Positions 42,780 through 54,951 of a stretch of 64,000 nucleotides of DNA are shown one piece after another; the first letter of the stretch is position 1; each line of letters starts with the position of its first letter. The DNA lies in NCBI GenBank assembly GCA_030052745.1, contig JANBVO010000006.1:992001-1056000 (forward strand), given 5' to 3'. The position numbers were made by a program, and so were the translations under genes. This stretch comes from Pleurostoma richardsiae (lineage: Eukaryota > Ascomycota > Sordariomycetes > Calosphaeriales > Pleurostomataceae). The notes below the pieces were generated by a model. It did no database searches. It was not told where the DNA came from and saw only the letters and a list, made by a program, of their open reading frames with translations.

Positions 42780-45216
42780 GTTTGGCACATGAAGTTGATA
42801 TTGACCCGAGTTTATGCATTATATGATTATATCTATGGAAGAATATACGGAGGAGCATCAGGAGGAAAACATGTATGGGACTTGGTTCAAGAATACCCCC
42901 TGACGATATTGTATGAGGCGGACCCTTTGAAGCCGCCCGGAGCGGACTTGTTGCATAAAGCATAGAGAGCAAGAAGGGAAGAGCAACGAGCGCGCACTGC
43001 GGCAGCATATGTGAGGAGGAAACGCGATAATGATAGAGTAGACGTGCATGCCTTACATAAGGTGACGAGCCTTCCTGTTGTTCTTACCTTGAATACCTGC
43101 ATAGATAGATATATAGCATCGACATGAATTTTGAACGACAGCAGTTTTCCAATACGGTCTAGGTGTTGTTCACTCCCACTTCACGGTCGTGCTCCGCGAT
43201 AATACGGGCTCCAACCAAGTCAGACCCCATTCCCGCTCGGGATATATTGACGGAGCACGAGCACACTTTTGCAGCTTTCCCGTCCGAACGTCTTTGAGCA
43301 ATCGGAGTGCACTGCAGCAACCCCAACCGAGGGGGCACCAGTAACAGCAGGCCGGCACAGGAAGGAGCTCTTGCAGAGTGCAGAATGCAGAGTGCAGAAA
43401 CGCTAAGGTACACTGCCACACATCTACATAGTAAGCTATTTAGAGGGTCATACGTGTTGGGTTTCGATGGACTCCCATTTGTTTGGTGATATCAAATCCT
43501 GCTCAATGTCGCCCAACAGTCCATCCCACTCGATCGTGCGTGGGCTCTGTGATGTAATTGGGTGCGGGGCGGCTCGAGGACGAGAAAAGAGAGGGGTTTA
43601 CGTGGACCGAGAGACAGCCGATCATCTATTAACGGGTTGTCCGGGCAATCCGCGCGGGCTCGAGAGTGACTCCGTTCTGTTCTGTTCACGTTGTCCGTTG
43701 TTTCTCGACGACGATATGTACGGAGTGCAGGAGAGCAATTGCCAAGGCGCCTTTCTGTGCAGAATGATATTGCTACTGTACCCTCATAGATAGATAGGAG
43801 AAGCTGCAGCGTTAGTTACATCGTACGGTTCCTGAGCTAGGAACTTGGCAACGTGGAGACAAGGGAAGCTCCCGATGGCCCAGAGTTGCTTGTGTGCTGA
43901 GAATGCGAGAGGATTTATCGATTTGTCGAGTGAGAGAGAGGGAGGCAGCCCATTTTGCCAAGACTACGTGAGAGAGCTACACGCACAGCCACCCTTGGCG
44001 CCGCCGAAGCTCCAGAGAGCTCTCGCTTCCGGCCATTCACGTTCACCAATCCTTCTGCTTTTGCCGAACAAAGAGCAGCAGCACCCGCCCGGCTATCTCT
44101 CAACCCCACACAAGCTCTCCACCGGGCCTGACTGGCCCTGGCTGGGCTGGCTGGGCAGTGGTGACGTGTAGCCGGCGCACCGGTGAGCCTCGAGGCTTCG
44201 CTTTGCTTAGCTCACCTCCATCCGCTCCTTTGTCTACACAAACAGTAGTGATATGTGGCATTTTGCATACATCTCTCTTTAGCTTTGTCCGTCGCCAAGC
44301 CACCGAGAAGAAGGTCCCTTGAGACAGTGACATTGAGACATTTCATACTCTGCTGGAGAGCTCGAGTTAGGGAAAAAAGAGACAGCGTAAACGAGGTAAA
44401 GTCGCTCGTTATCATCCATCCACATGTTCGTCAACTCCTTGGTACACGGCGCAATACCCATCTTACAGGATGGATGTACGGAGTATGAAAGAGTACTGAA
44501 ACATCGAAACACTGAAACAGTCCTTGCGCTGCCCCCTCCCGTTCCGGCCGACTGGAGCGTCACAACACAGCAGTCGGGACCCCTTCCGTGGTCAAACCAC
44601 CCCACTGCCGGTCCGCCTCTCCCGGGAGAGCCTTTCTTCGCGCAAAATCTCTTTTTATCTCCTGGCCGTTTTATCTGATTCGTGTGCCCGGCATCGTCCT
44701 TTTCCGCTTCAGAACGACGACGATCTGGCCAAGGCAGCGCTAGCCGGTTGTGGTGCTCATCCTCCTCCTCTGCCTCCTCATCAGTTATGGTTTGTGAGTA
44801 ACATCGCATGTCGTTGTCGCCCACGAGACTTTTGCGCCATCTCGTCTTAGCCTCCCTATCTGCCTTACTCCTCCTGCCTTACTCCTGCCACTCCTTCTCT
44901 TCGCCTTAGTTATCACTCTGTTCCGCACACGGTCTTTCCCGCCTGACGCTCTCTTCCTCTCTTCTCTTCTCTTCTCCTCTCCTCCCTTTCCCCATCACTG
45001 CCCCCGGCCACTTCACCTGACACAGCTTCCTTGCTGGCTGCCTGTCGCACTTCGCGCTCCCATCACTCAGCCCCAGACAAGAGCCTGCCACCACCAGCTG
45101 AGCTCTAGCCGAACTGCTGCGTTCAGAAATCGGGCTTTTCCAGATCTGCGCTAACCATGAGCGTCTGACGCCTCGTACATTCAGCCTTACCAGACTTCCG
45201 GCAACAGCTCAGACGT
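42780..45216. other. Non-coding stretch, 2.44 kb
   Basis: No gene is supported. At 43374-43402 a short tandem of TGCAGA(G/A) units occurs. At 44940-44990 a CT-rich tract (CTCTT/CTTCT repeats) precedes the Ca2+/H+ antiporter start by about 230 nt, typical of fungal promoters or leaders. No transposon remnants were recognised. Confidence 0.45.
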
Positions 45217-47013
45217 ATGACTTCCGGCTGGAAACCCGCCGGCCGCACCGGCACCAACGGCACCGCCGGCCACTCCACCGACCCGGACGAGGCCACCCCC
45301 TTGATCGTCCGTCCCGATGATGCACCACCCGCCGAGCGTCGCCAATTCTGGCGCCAGCTCTTCCTAGACACCACCAACACCCCCGGCACCGACTCCTCAA
45401 GTCACCTCGTCAAATGGCCAGCCCATGTCATGAACATCGTCAAGGCGACGCTGTACAGCAGTATGTCTCATGCACCGTCGCTTATACCCCCTTGCTCTCT
45501 GTAACCTCGGCCGTCTCCATCATCCCGTAGAATGCTGCGCTGACCTGCTGTCTGTCTCACCTGTCAGGCTACGTCAATATTCTCCTCGTCTTCGTGCCAT
45601 TGGGCATCGTTGCCGGCGAGAAGGGGTGGGGCGCGCCTGCCGTCTTCACCCTCAACTTCTTCGCCATCATCCCTTTGGCAGCGATTCTGTCCTTCGCTAC
45701 AGAGGAGATCTCCTCCAAGCTCGGCGAGACCCTGGGCGGTCTGCTGAACGCTACCTTCGGTAATGCTGTCGAGCTGATTGTGCGTGTTTACTCTCCTCTG
45801 CGGCTTCAAAGTCGGTGCTTTGTGGTCTAAATTGCTCACTGTTGCACAGGTCAGCATCGTCGCGCTGCGCGAGGGCCAGATCGAGGTCGTCCAGTCCTCC
45901 ATGCTCGGCTCCATCCTGTCGAATCTCCTGCTGGTCATGGGCATGTGCTTCTTCCTCGGCGGCATCTTCAACATGCGCGACGAGAACGGCGAGGGGCGCG
46001 AGCAGAGCTTCGCGACCATCACGGCGCAGACGACCTGCTCGCTGATGACGCTGGCATCTGCTTCGATGATCATTCCTTCTACGGTGGGTATTCTTGGCTG
46101 CCTTCGCTGCACTGAGCCATGTGTGCCGGGCATGGACCATCGCTGACGCCCTCTGAAGCTGTATAATGCACTCGACAAGTCCTCCAGCGAAGACAAGGAC
46201 GAGACTATCCTCATTCTCTCCCACGGGACGGCCATTATCCTGCTCATTCTCTACATCATGTACCTCTACTTCCAGCTCCGGACGCATAAGAACCTGTTCA
46301 ACCCGGATCTGGAGATCGCCGCGCAGGAGGCGGCAGCCCCGGAGCACGAGCACGAATCCATGAGCGCCTGGTCCGCCGCCGCCGTGCTGATCGCCGTAAC
46401 GGTGGTCATTTCCGTCTGCGCCGACTACCTCGTCTCCAGCATCGACGACATCGTCGCGACGGGCAAGATCAGCAAGAACTTCATCGGCCTCATCCTGATC
46501 CCCATCGTGGGCAACGCTGCGGAGCACGTCACGGCCTGCGTCGTGGCCGTCAGGGACAAGATGGATCTGGCGATGGGCGTGGCGGTCGGTTCGAGCATCC
46601 AGATCGCTCTGCTCGTCACGCCGTTCCTTGTCATTCTGGGCTGGGCCGTACTGGATCAGCCAATGACGCTCCAGTTCAATACCTGTGAGTAACGTATCCG
46701 TGTAGACGGGGAAACGGGAATGCTGACGGGAGGAATTCGCAGTCGAGACCATTGTCTTTGCTCTTTCTGTCCTGGTGGTTACATACACCGTCCAGGACGG
46801 CAAGTCAAACTACCTCGAAGGAGCCATGGTGAGTCTTGACCCCCCCCCCCCCCCAAATTCGCCTGGCATTCTGAGCCGCACAACTCGAGGCTAACGCTCT
46901 TGTAGTTGATGGGTCTCTACCTCATCATTGCGATCGCTTTCTACGCCAGCCCCAGCGGCGCGATGGACGATGCGATCGACAGCGTGTTCGCGCTGTTCCG
47001 CGGATCGAACTAA
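45217..47013 (+). CDS. Vacuolar Ca2+/H+ antiporter, VCX1/CaxA family
   Basis: Exons are 45217-45460, 45568-45779, 45850-46083, 46159-46684, 46743-46828 and 46906-47013, giving 469 aa. A cytosolic N-terminus of about 75 residues precedes eleven hydrophobic segments in two related halves. The two alpha-repeat signatures are intact: FGNAVELIVSIVALREGQI in the first half and VGNAAEHVTACVVAVRDKMD in the second, each with the essential Glu. An acidic loop (EHEHES) separates the halves. The protein exchanges cytosolic Ca2+ for vacuolar protons, clearing calcium after signalling. Intron 5 contains a run of 15 C (46840-46854). Intron 3 ends with an AAG acceptor supported by frame and homology. Confidence 0.94.
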
Positions 47014-47545
47014 GGAGCGCCGAGGCTCCGACAGGCGTAGGGAACGCCATCATACGTTCTGCAACCGGAGACCCTCTCGGGCTCCTGTCTCCTTTGTATA
47101 TCAACCGTTCCAGTATGGGATCACCGAGAACGATAGGCGGGGGGCTTGAGGACAGTTTGGGACATGACTGCTGGGCCGCTGGGGGTCGAGGACGTGTTTA
47201 TGGATTCACGTGTATTATTACTGCTGGCTGGTTCTATCAATGCATTTCGATAGTTTCTAGGCGCCAGGTAGAGACGCAAAAGGGAAACGGGGGTTTCTTT
47301 CTCATGAAGAAACAAAAATGCTTTGATTTTTGGCACTGCTCCGGTTCGAATGCATTGCGCCGTGCTGTCTGTCTATGCTCTATAGATGTGCTGTTCTGGG
47401 GTGTAGACCTCCCCCCCTTTCCTGGTAGATACTCGTCAGATGAACCCTCGTCTTCTCAAAGCCGTTACTGCTTCTAGTCCAAAATGTAGCATTCCCATCA
47501 GAGGCAAGACGATTGTCGCGGCAGCTGATGTACGGTATTCATCAT
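47014..47545. other. Intergenic, 532 nt, between convergent genes
   Basis: The 3' flanks of the antiporter and UTP14 meet here. Nothing coding is supported. Confidence 0.4.
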
Positions 47546-50423
47546 CTACAAGACTGGCTTCAGCATCGGCGCGATGACGCCCTGCTTGACGATGACCCGC
47601 GGCTTGGTCGCGTCCTGGAACGACTCCTTGGTCATCCACTCCGGCCCCAGTGGCAGGCGCAGCGACCGCTCGTACTGCTCCCGGGACTCGAAGGGGTGCG
47701 GCAGCTGCGTGGCGAGGTACTTGTCATTCTGGGAAACATGTCAGTCAGGACTGCTCCGTCGGGCGGGGGGGATTTGAACAACTGACCTTCTTCACCTTCT
47801 TCTCCGTGATGACCACCCTCTCCAGCTTGGCGTCCTTGCGGTCCGCCTTCCGCACGCCCTGTTTCTTGGTGAGAAACCGCCCCTGGTGCCGCCTCCTGTC
47901 CCGCTCCGACACGCCCTCGCCCACCCAGCTGCCCCACCCCGGCAGCGTGTTGTCCACGACCTTCTCGTCGTCCTCGGACGCCGCGGCCGCCTTCTCGGCC
48001 TCGAACTCGCCCACCACGTCCTCGCCCGCGAAGGCGCGCGCCACGAGCTCGTGGTCGCGCAGCGCGAGGGGGAGGTGCAGGTCCGCCTCGGAGTCCGAGC
48101 CGGAGGCTTCGGAGGCGGGCTGCTGCTGGTCGCCGCCGGCAGCGGCAGCAGCAGCGGCGGCACGTCTGGCCTTGGGCTGGTTCTTGGATTTGGAAGACTT
48201 GGCCGGCTTGGCGATGAGGATGGCGCTGTTCAGGTCGAGCTCGGCCGCGGCGGACGCACTGGCGTGCTTCTTGTCCTTGCGGCGCTCGGAGGTGCCAGCG
48301 CGAGACCACGCGCCTGCCGAGCCGGAAGCGGAGGGCTGAGTGTCGACAGTTGGAGCCGAGAGGGACAGACTCGAGGCCGAAGATGCCTTGACGAACTTGC
48401 TGTTCTGGGCCCTGCCCTCCGACGGGCCATCAGCGGCCTTCTGCAGGTCTTCGGAGCGCGTCTGCGACTTCGCCTTTGGCACTCCGTACGTCCGCCGCCC
48501 GACCTCGGCGATTTCCGCGTCTTCGTCCTCCTCTTCAGCATCGGAAAGGAGCTCGCGCCGCATCTGCGCCACCAGCTCGTCGTTCTCCCTCTTGCGCGCC
48601 TCCTCGGCCCGCTGCATGAACTTCATCCCCATGAGGCCTGACTGCCGCGGGCCATCGTCGTCCCCCTCCAGCTCGTCCAGCTTCCTCAGCAGGCGGTCGC
48701 GGTCGTCCTCCTCCTCCTCGTCAAAACCATCGGCCCCTTCGTCGTCGTCATTATCATCGTCCTCATCCCCCGAGCCGGCGTTCTTGCCCTCGACGCGGCG
48801 CCGGAGCTCCTCGTCCCGCCGCGCCATGTCCGTCAGCCCGCCGCGGAAGTCGTCGTCCCACGCCGCGCGCCCGACCTTGGCCGCGCGCCTGGCCCACTTG
48901 CTCTCGCGGTGGCGCGCGCCCACGCGCTCCATGGCCCGCTGCCGGTGCAGCGCCTCGCGTTCCTCCTCTGAGTCCGGTCCGCCGCCCTCCGCCGCCATAG
49001 CCTCCTCGGCCGCCTGCTCGTCGCGCAGCTGCTCCTTGCGGTGCACGCGGCGGTACGTCTTGCTCTTGATCTTCTTAATGCGCTTGGCGCGCGCCTGCTC
49101 GCGAGACTGCAGCTCGCGGTCGCGGCGCCGCTGCGCCCAGAGCTCCTGCAGCTCGGCGCGGGAGATGCTCGGCGCGGCACCCGCGGCGGCGGCGGCGGCC
49201 TCCCGCTCCGCCTGCTCCTCCTTCTCGCGGGAGCTGGGGCCCAGGCCGCTCTCCTCCATGATGGACATGATGGTCTGCTCGAGCTCGGAGGCGGCGGTCT
49301 TGCGGGTCAGCGGGAGGAGCTCCCCGTTGTCGAGGCCGGCGTTGGGGAGCGTGTTGGCCAGCGGGAAGATGAGGTGGTCGGCCCGGCGGTTGTGCTTGAC
49401 GGTCTCGGTCCAGCGGTTGAGCGTCTCGCTGGTCTTCTCGTAGGCGGCGGCCCGGAGCAGGCGGTCCTGCTGCCGCTTCGCCAGGGGCACCTCGAGCTTC
49501 TTGGTGGAGCCGGACTTTGTGGCCTTCTCCTCCTTGTTCAGCAGCTTCAGTGACTTCTTCATGTGCGGGTCCTTAACGCCGAAGAGGCCCAGGTCCTTCA
49601 GGCTGATCTTGGATTTGGACTGCGCGGTGCCGTCTGCCGCACCGGAATCGTCGTCTTCGGCACCAGCGTAGCCTTTGATGAGGCTCTGCAGGGCTCCCAG
49701 CTTAGAAGGGTCTTCCTCGTCCTCGTCCTCGTCCTCGTCGGGGGATTCCGAGGCGGACTCCTCCTCCTCCTCTGAACCTGAGCCGGATTCGTCGTCGGCA
49801 GCAGAGCTCTCGTCGTCGGAATACTGGTCGAGCGCCGTTGCCAAATCGATCGCATCAGAGCCAAGACTGTCATTATCATCATCGTCACCTTCTGATTCGT
49901 CGTCATCTTCGGAAAGATCGCCCTTCTCACGTCTGTCGCCCTTTGAGGAGCTCCCCCGGAAGGTGAAGCCCTCAAACCGCTCCTCGTCTTCCTCGTCGAA
50001 CGCCTCGTCGCTGTCGATTTCGGAATCATCGTCCTCATCTACTCCTACTCGCCACTCATGTCCCTCGCTATCGCTGGCAACATCGTCATCCGAGCCGGCA
50101 CCCTCGTCATCATCATCGAAGGCGGCTCGCTGCTTCTTGCGGGGCGCGGCATCAGAATCCGAACCGTCGTCGCCATCTTCGTCCTCGTCCTCGTCCCGGC
50201 GGTGCTTCCTATGTCCACTCGCCGGTTCCGGGTCCAGATCTCGGTCTCGTCCGTGAGCGAGCACCCTGCGGTCGGGCTTCACCTGCTTTGCCGCGATAGC
50301 GAAGGCGTCGAGGGCAGTGGCGCGGGACCGTGCCGTGGTCTTCTTGTTCGGTTTTTTTTGGGACTGCGCGGTCGGCTGCGCCCTGCCGCCGGACTGGCGC
50401 CCGCTGGACTGGCGTCGAGGCAT
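47546..50423 (-). CDS. UTP14: U3 snoRNP protein Utp14
   Basis: Minus-strand exons are 50423-47787 and 47728-47546, with a 58-nt intron, giving 939 aa. The first ~250 residues carry long acidic Asp/Glu/Ser runs typical of nucleolar factors. Utp14 landmarks follow: LPLAKRQQDRLLRAAAYEKT, RWTETVKHNRRADHLIFPL, RIKKIKSKTYRRVHRKE, a middle GLMGMKFMQRAEEARKREND, and near the end LPGWGSWVGEG and RVVITEKKVKKNDKYLATQL with HPFESREQYERSLRLPLG. Utp14 joins the small-subunit processome and activates the DEAH helicase Dhr1 during 18S rRNA maturation in the nucleolus. The gene is head-to-head with mitochondrial ribosomal protein mL41. Confidence 0.95.
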
Positions 50424-50840
50424 CGTTGCGGTGGGTGGTCGATATTCTTCGAGCCTGCCTCACAAAGGGTCCGGCGGTGTGAATTGCTGCAGCTGCACCA
50501 AATGTTTCCCGCCGAAACTTTTTTTTTCCTCTGCTGCGTGCTCTGGTGGGCTGGCGGCAGAAAGCGGGACATGTGGGGCGGACCCCTGCTGCCGGGGCGC
50601 TGTCAGTGGAGAAGGTCTTTGAGCCGCCTCGACTTCATCAGCCGAAAATTCTCGGCTTCCCGGTGCTCGACGGAACTGCAACTTGACGACTTCGTGACAT
50701 CCATTGCACCCCAAGTCGGTGGCCGGGCGAACCCATCGGCCAGGGGACATCCTGAAGATCACACATCAAACCCCCAAAGCCGCCACATCGTCCTCACAGT
50801 CTCTTCCCAAACGCGGCTCCTGCCGCCCTAAACCGACACC
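50424..50840. promoter_or_regulatory. Shared 417-nt promoter of UTP14 and mL41
   Basis: Start codons at 50423 (minus) and 50841 (plus) face away from each other with only this segment between. A run of 10 T sits near 50519-50528. I could not identify a named factor site by eye. The arrangement implies co-expression of cytosolic and mitochondrial ribosome genes, which is inference. Confidence 0.5.
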
Positions 50841-51233
50841 ATGAGGCCGACCGACATCCTCTCGCGGGCGTACCGCAAGCTGCGGCTGACGACTAAGGAC
50901 ATCAACAAGGGGTACTACAAGGGCACCAGGACGGGATCGATGGGCCGGCACACAAAGTACGGAGGCTACGTGATAGAATGGCACAAGGTCCGGACATACG
51001 TCGTGCCACCAGGGCTGGACACGTTCAAGGTGGGTGGTGGATGTCTTCGACGGCTGTCTAGCTAAACATAGCACTCTCTATCTGATGCTGACCTTTCTCG
51101 CACATAGCTCACGCCGTTTGTCACGAAGAACATGGCTCCGACGTGGGGAGCCGGTCGCTACGAGGCAAAGGAGGGGCCGAGGAGTCCGGAGCTGTACCTG
51201 CGGCGGTGGAAGCAGGAGAACGGTCTTGATTGA
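50841..51233 (+). CDS. MRPL27: Mitochondrial large ribosomal subunit protein mL41 (MRPL27)
   Basis: Exons are 50841-51029 and 51108-51233, with a 78-nt intron, giving 104 aa. The sequence contains [40 protein letters not shown] and [16 protein letters not shown], the conserved blocks of fungal MRP-L27/mL41. The short basic N-terminus ([14 protein letters not shown]) can act as import signal. The protein belongs to the matrix-side mitochondrial ribosome. Length and motifs fit well. Confidence 0.93.
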
Positions 51234-52695
51234 GGGGCGTGATCTGAATAGGACAGGAAGATTCCGGTTGGAAGGTGGAAATGTCGCTGCGGAAGTCAAG
51301 ACCTGAAGTGGGGAGCATAGGGCTGCTCCGAGGTTGCAGCAGCTGGCTGTGAAGCGAGGATTTGTGCTTCAGCAAATCTGTCGCGATGTATAACATGTAT
51401 ACCTGTGTATAACTCACGAATCTTGTTGCAATCTGTCAAGTGTTGTTTGTCAGTCATCTTCGAGACACTGTTCCTCACGTGCATCTGCACGCAGTGCCCT
51501 TGCTCCTACCGCGTCTCCTTACCGGTTGGGTATCTCCTCGAAGATCGACGGCACACGGAGACGAACTTTCGGGTTGAATTGTGTATTTTGGGGGTTTGGG
51601 GCAGCATCCGCGTTGCAACGGGACTGCCGCCCGTGAGCGGGACGCATGCTGATCGCGATGAGGAGGACTGCGATTAGACAAGGTCACACTGCGCTGGAAC
51701 AGAGGTGGCGTAGTTAGTTCGATTACGAGGTGGGTGGAATACTCTAGATGCAGTGAAGAGATGGACAGGATGACAAGAGAACGTTGAAGTGCTTGCTTAC
51801 TTGCTCGAGGATCTTGAAAGAGGCCAACTCGCTGGCTATGGGAGCCGACATCACAATCCCGAAGGCTGGATAACTTGGCGCGGAGACATATATACCAAAA
51901 TTAGTCCTCTAGTGAGTGTCTGTGGTGGCGGGTGCCGAACACACTTCAGGTCAAACCCGGACACGTGGTGGAACGGTATGGGATGTGAACGTGGCCGATC
52001 GGAGGACAACAATAACAGACAAGACGCGAGTTCAACTCCTGCACCGGAGAAAAACTACCTGACGCAGGCAAGTTTTTCGGCGCCGACCTCCCCTCGGATA
52101 GGTGAGACGTGCGAACTTTTTGCACTTTTCTCTCCTATGTCTTGGACCTTTTTACCTTTCCCCCTCCTCTGTTTCTTCGCATCCGGCCCTGATTTAGCCT
52201 CCTCTTGCAAATTAGTGGTGGCCCGTCGCCAGCTCTTAGGTGGAGATGCTGTGTAGATAATATTCTAGGCCGGTGAAGTTACTTAGCGGTTCTCTGCCCT
52301 GAGAAACGCGTGTTGTACGCTGTCCCCTGAGTATCGAATTTTGTCAAGAATAGAAAGCAGAGTAGTGCGAGAGAGGGTCCCATAGCGTACGCGGTCACAA
52401 GTCGGGATCTGTCGCGGAACCGGGCACACATCACAGACATTTCAAGTCAGGATCGTGTGAGAAGTGTGATGGGTGCGGGCTGTATACAAGAGACGGGCCA
52501 TGAACGCCTGACCGTGTTGTATTATTGATATCTTTGCAGTCTATTCATCTCCTCATCGCATCTATATTACTCTATCCTTCCAGTTATCGAAGCGTTCTAA
52601 TCTGTATCTGAGCCGAGGAAAGTAAAGTGAAGGAAATACGACGCATCCGGACGCGCCTAAATTCAGACATCAATTGTCTCCGCTTCATATCTCAC
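51234..52695. other. Non-coding stretch, 1.46 kb
   Basis: An ORF at 51789-52256 has no motif and a mixed composition. A tRNA-like B-box near 52030 was examined and rejected. No repeats were recognised. Confidence 0.4.
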
Positions 52696-54518
52696 TTACA
52701 CAGCAAGAGACTTCACTCCTGCTGTGGAAACCAGGAGAAGCGCAAGCAAAAACACCCCTGAAGCCACCAAGTAGGGCAGCCCAAGCCAGAACTCGCTGAG
52801 CATCATGCCCCACTTGAATGTGGCCGCCAGCAGCGGCCCGCCGACGACGATGCCTGCGTAGGTCATGACCGAGATTGCCGTGTAGATGATGCCCAGGTGG
52901 CGCTGGTCGATCATAGCCGTCACGAAGCTGCGCGCCGTCACGGTGAAGGCGAGGCCAAGGGCGAACACGGCCAGCCCGAGAATCAGAAGTGCCGGCGTCG
53001 CGCCGATGAAGATGGTGAAGGAGCCAAGGACGAGACAGACGCCGCTCACTTGGGTCAGGAGCTTGTCCTTGGTGGCGGCGTCGAGGTTTAGCCGGCGGGA
53101 GAGAAGGGTGGACAAGGCTGGAAAGAGAACGAGCACCACGACCAGATTGACGGCTGCCTGGAGGGAGAGAAGGAAGGAAGCCTATGATACAGTTAGATCC
53201 ATAGCTCACAAACCATGCTGTGGGAGAGAAGGGGCTGACCCTCGCGTATGACCAATGGAACCTCTTCGAAGCATATTGGAGGAGGAACTCGGTGGTTTGC
53301 CTTCCAAGGAGTATAAGGAAGAAGGTAAAGATGATAGAGACGACACCAATGCTATGTGTCATCCAGAGTATTCCCTCGCTAACTCTGCCCACTGGCTCCC
53401 TGTGCTGGTGGCTAAGAACTGGCTCGTAGTCCTCTTCCTCGTCAGGGGTAAGCAGGCGAGACCTTTCGCCCACTTCATTGGGCTTCTGTTCTGCTGATTC
53501 TGGTATGAATGTCTCCGGAATAAGCAATACCGTCAAAATAATCCCGACAACCATGGTCCCTGAGGCAGTCCACATGGGATACCATGCGTTGATTGACATT
53601 AAGGCAGCACCAAGGGGAGCGGCCACCAGGTCAGAGATGAGCCTTGCGGCCTGGATCCATAAGAATGCCGTGAGTCTGTTCACTTGGTCAATAACACCAT
53701 AACTTCCTAATAGATCCGGATCTGAGGAAGTTACCTCTTGTCCTCCGGGCAGACATCGGCGATCATCGCGCTGCGAACAGATTCAAACGTCGTGGCACCT
53801 CCTCCTACAATTTGCCAGAGGCCGGATAACCAAATAGCGCGTGTAGGGAATATATCAGAAAACCACACTATGGTTGTCGCAAAGATGATCAGCCGGCGTT
53901 TCTTATGCCAAGACGCCAACGGGAGAATGAACCATTCAAGGTGAAGGACAGACTGCCGGTAGCGAGGACTTACAAACGACCCTCACCCAGCAATCACTCA
54001 GAAACAGCCCAATGAGGGCAAGGACTATGACCTTCTTGCGTCCTACCCGGTCGGCAAGTATGCCATAAGGAATAGCAAACACTATTCCTAAGGGGCAGTC
54101 AGTTCAGGAGGCAAGGATGAAGGAAGTAGACGGCATTCGAGAAGAGCATACCGGGGATCGTGTCCAGTGCATTCTTCCAGCCGATTATCAGAGCAAGCTC
54201 GCTCTGGATCGGTTCAAACTTGCATCTCTCCGCGCCAAATCCAATGACTGCTTCTGAGGACCCAGAGCGAGATCTTGAAGAGCCGTAGTACTTATTACAG
54301 ACGGTCTGCTCTGTGATGGCGGTCTGGGCAGCGACAGTGTTTTGGTTGCCTATCTCCACGATTGTCATGATCAAGCATGAAGCAACCACAATGAAGAGAG
54401 CGTTGTGGACCTTGGAGCCCCATGCAGAGACGAAGGCATCTATGTTGCGATCTTCGCTTGCAACCTCATCGCGGTCCTCTGATAGACGACGCGTCGCATC
54501 CTCGCCGCTGACACTCAT
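52696..54518 (-). CDS. MFS transporter, 511 aa
   Basis: Minus-strand exons are 54518-54152, 54087-53974, 53867-53735, 53675-53240 and 53181-52696, with introns of 64, 106, 59 and 58 nt. An N-terminal polar segment leads to TM1 (FIVVASCLIMTIVEI). The MFS loop 2-3 signature appears as YGILADRVGRKKVIV, with GGGATTFESVRSAMIADVCPED further on. A long acidic central loop (RSRLLTPDEEEDYEPVL) separates the halves, and six hydrophobic segments follow. Fungal proteins of this type are drug- or metabolite-efflux-like transporters, but the substrate cannot be inferred. The 106-nt intron was chosen because it restores VVLWFSDIFPTR as seen in relatives. It is divergent from the ABCC gene. Confidence 0.88.
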
Positions 54519-54951
54519 GTTTGGCAATGTCGCCCCTCAACTGCGGTATCGCCAGGAAGTCGAGTAGTTGAATGAATAGAAACTGAGACTACATCGCGCA
54601 TGCGCAATATCTTCGAGATTGCGAAAGGTCTAAATATTTCTGAGGTCCGCATAAATTCATCGGCGGCCGATGATGCAAGGAGGTCGAAGGATTCCAGCGG
54701 CTCCATTCCGGCCGGAACAGGCTGCAATGTTACTTAGACGACCTTCCTCTTTCAGAACATGCGTAAGATGCCAACGCAATTCGCCCACGGCATCGTCGTC
54801 GTCAACGACGACGCAACAAAAATCGGGCATTTTGTCAAGTTTTGGGAGAAAAAGTACTCCGTACATAGGTAGGCGTGTCTATGGACCCGACGCAGTAAAC
54901 GCCTGGGTCTTACCTACGGTGTCTCGAACACGGGGACGTCGAGCAGCAACT
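54519..54951. promoter_or_regulatory. Shared 433-nt promoter of the MFS and ABCC transporter genes
   Basis: Two exporter-type genes start on either side (54518 minus, 54952 plus). The segment contains two GTCGTC/GACGAC blocks around 54796-54812 forming an inverted repeat (GTCGTCGTCAACGACGAC). No TATA box is obvious. Joint regulation of the two transporters is inference. Confidence 0.5.

Noticed and set aside
51950-52060. tRNA-like segment with GAGTTCAACTCCT
   Set aside because: The T-stem pairs poorly and no acceptor stem is present.
51789-52256. Plus-strand ORF of 155 codons
   Set aside because: No family motif or coding bias; likely chance.
53868-53973. Alternative exon in the MFS gene encoding SVLHLEWFILPLASWHKK
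   Set aside because: Treating it as intron restores the conserved VVLWFSDIFPTR junction with consensus GTAAGT and TAG sites.
54670-54951. In-frame 94-codon extension before the ABCC start
   Set aside because: Fungal ABCC relatives begin at the ACPPGSD region, and the extension overlaps the compact shared promoter. A short basic stretch in it resembles a targeting signal but is probably chance.
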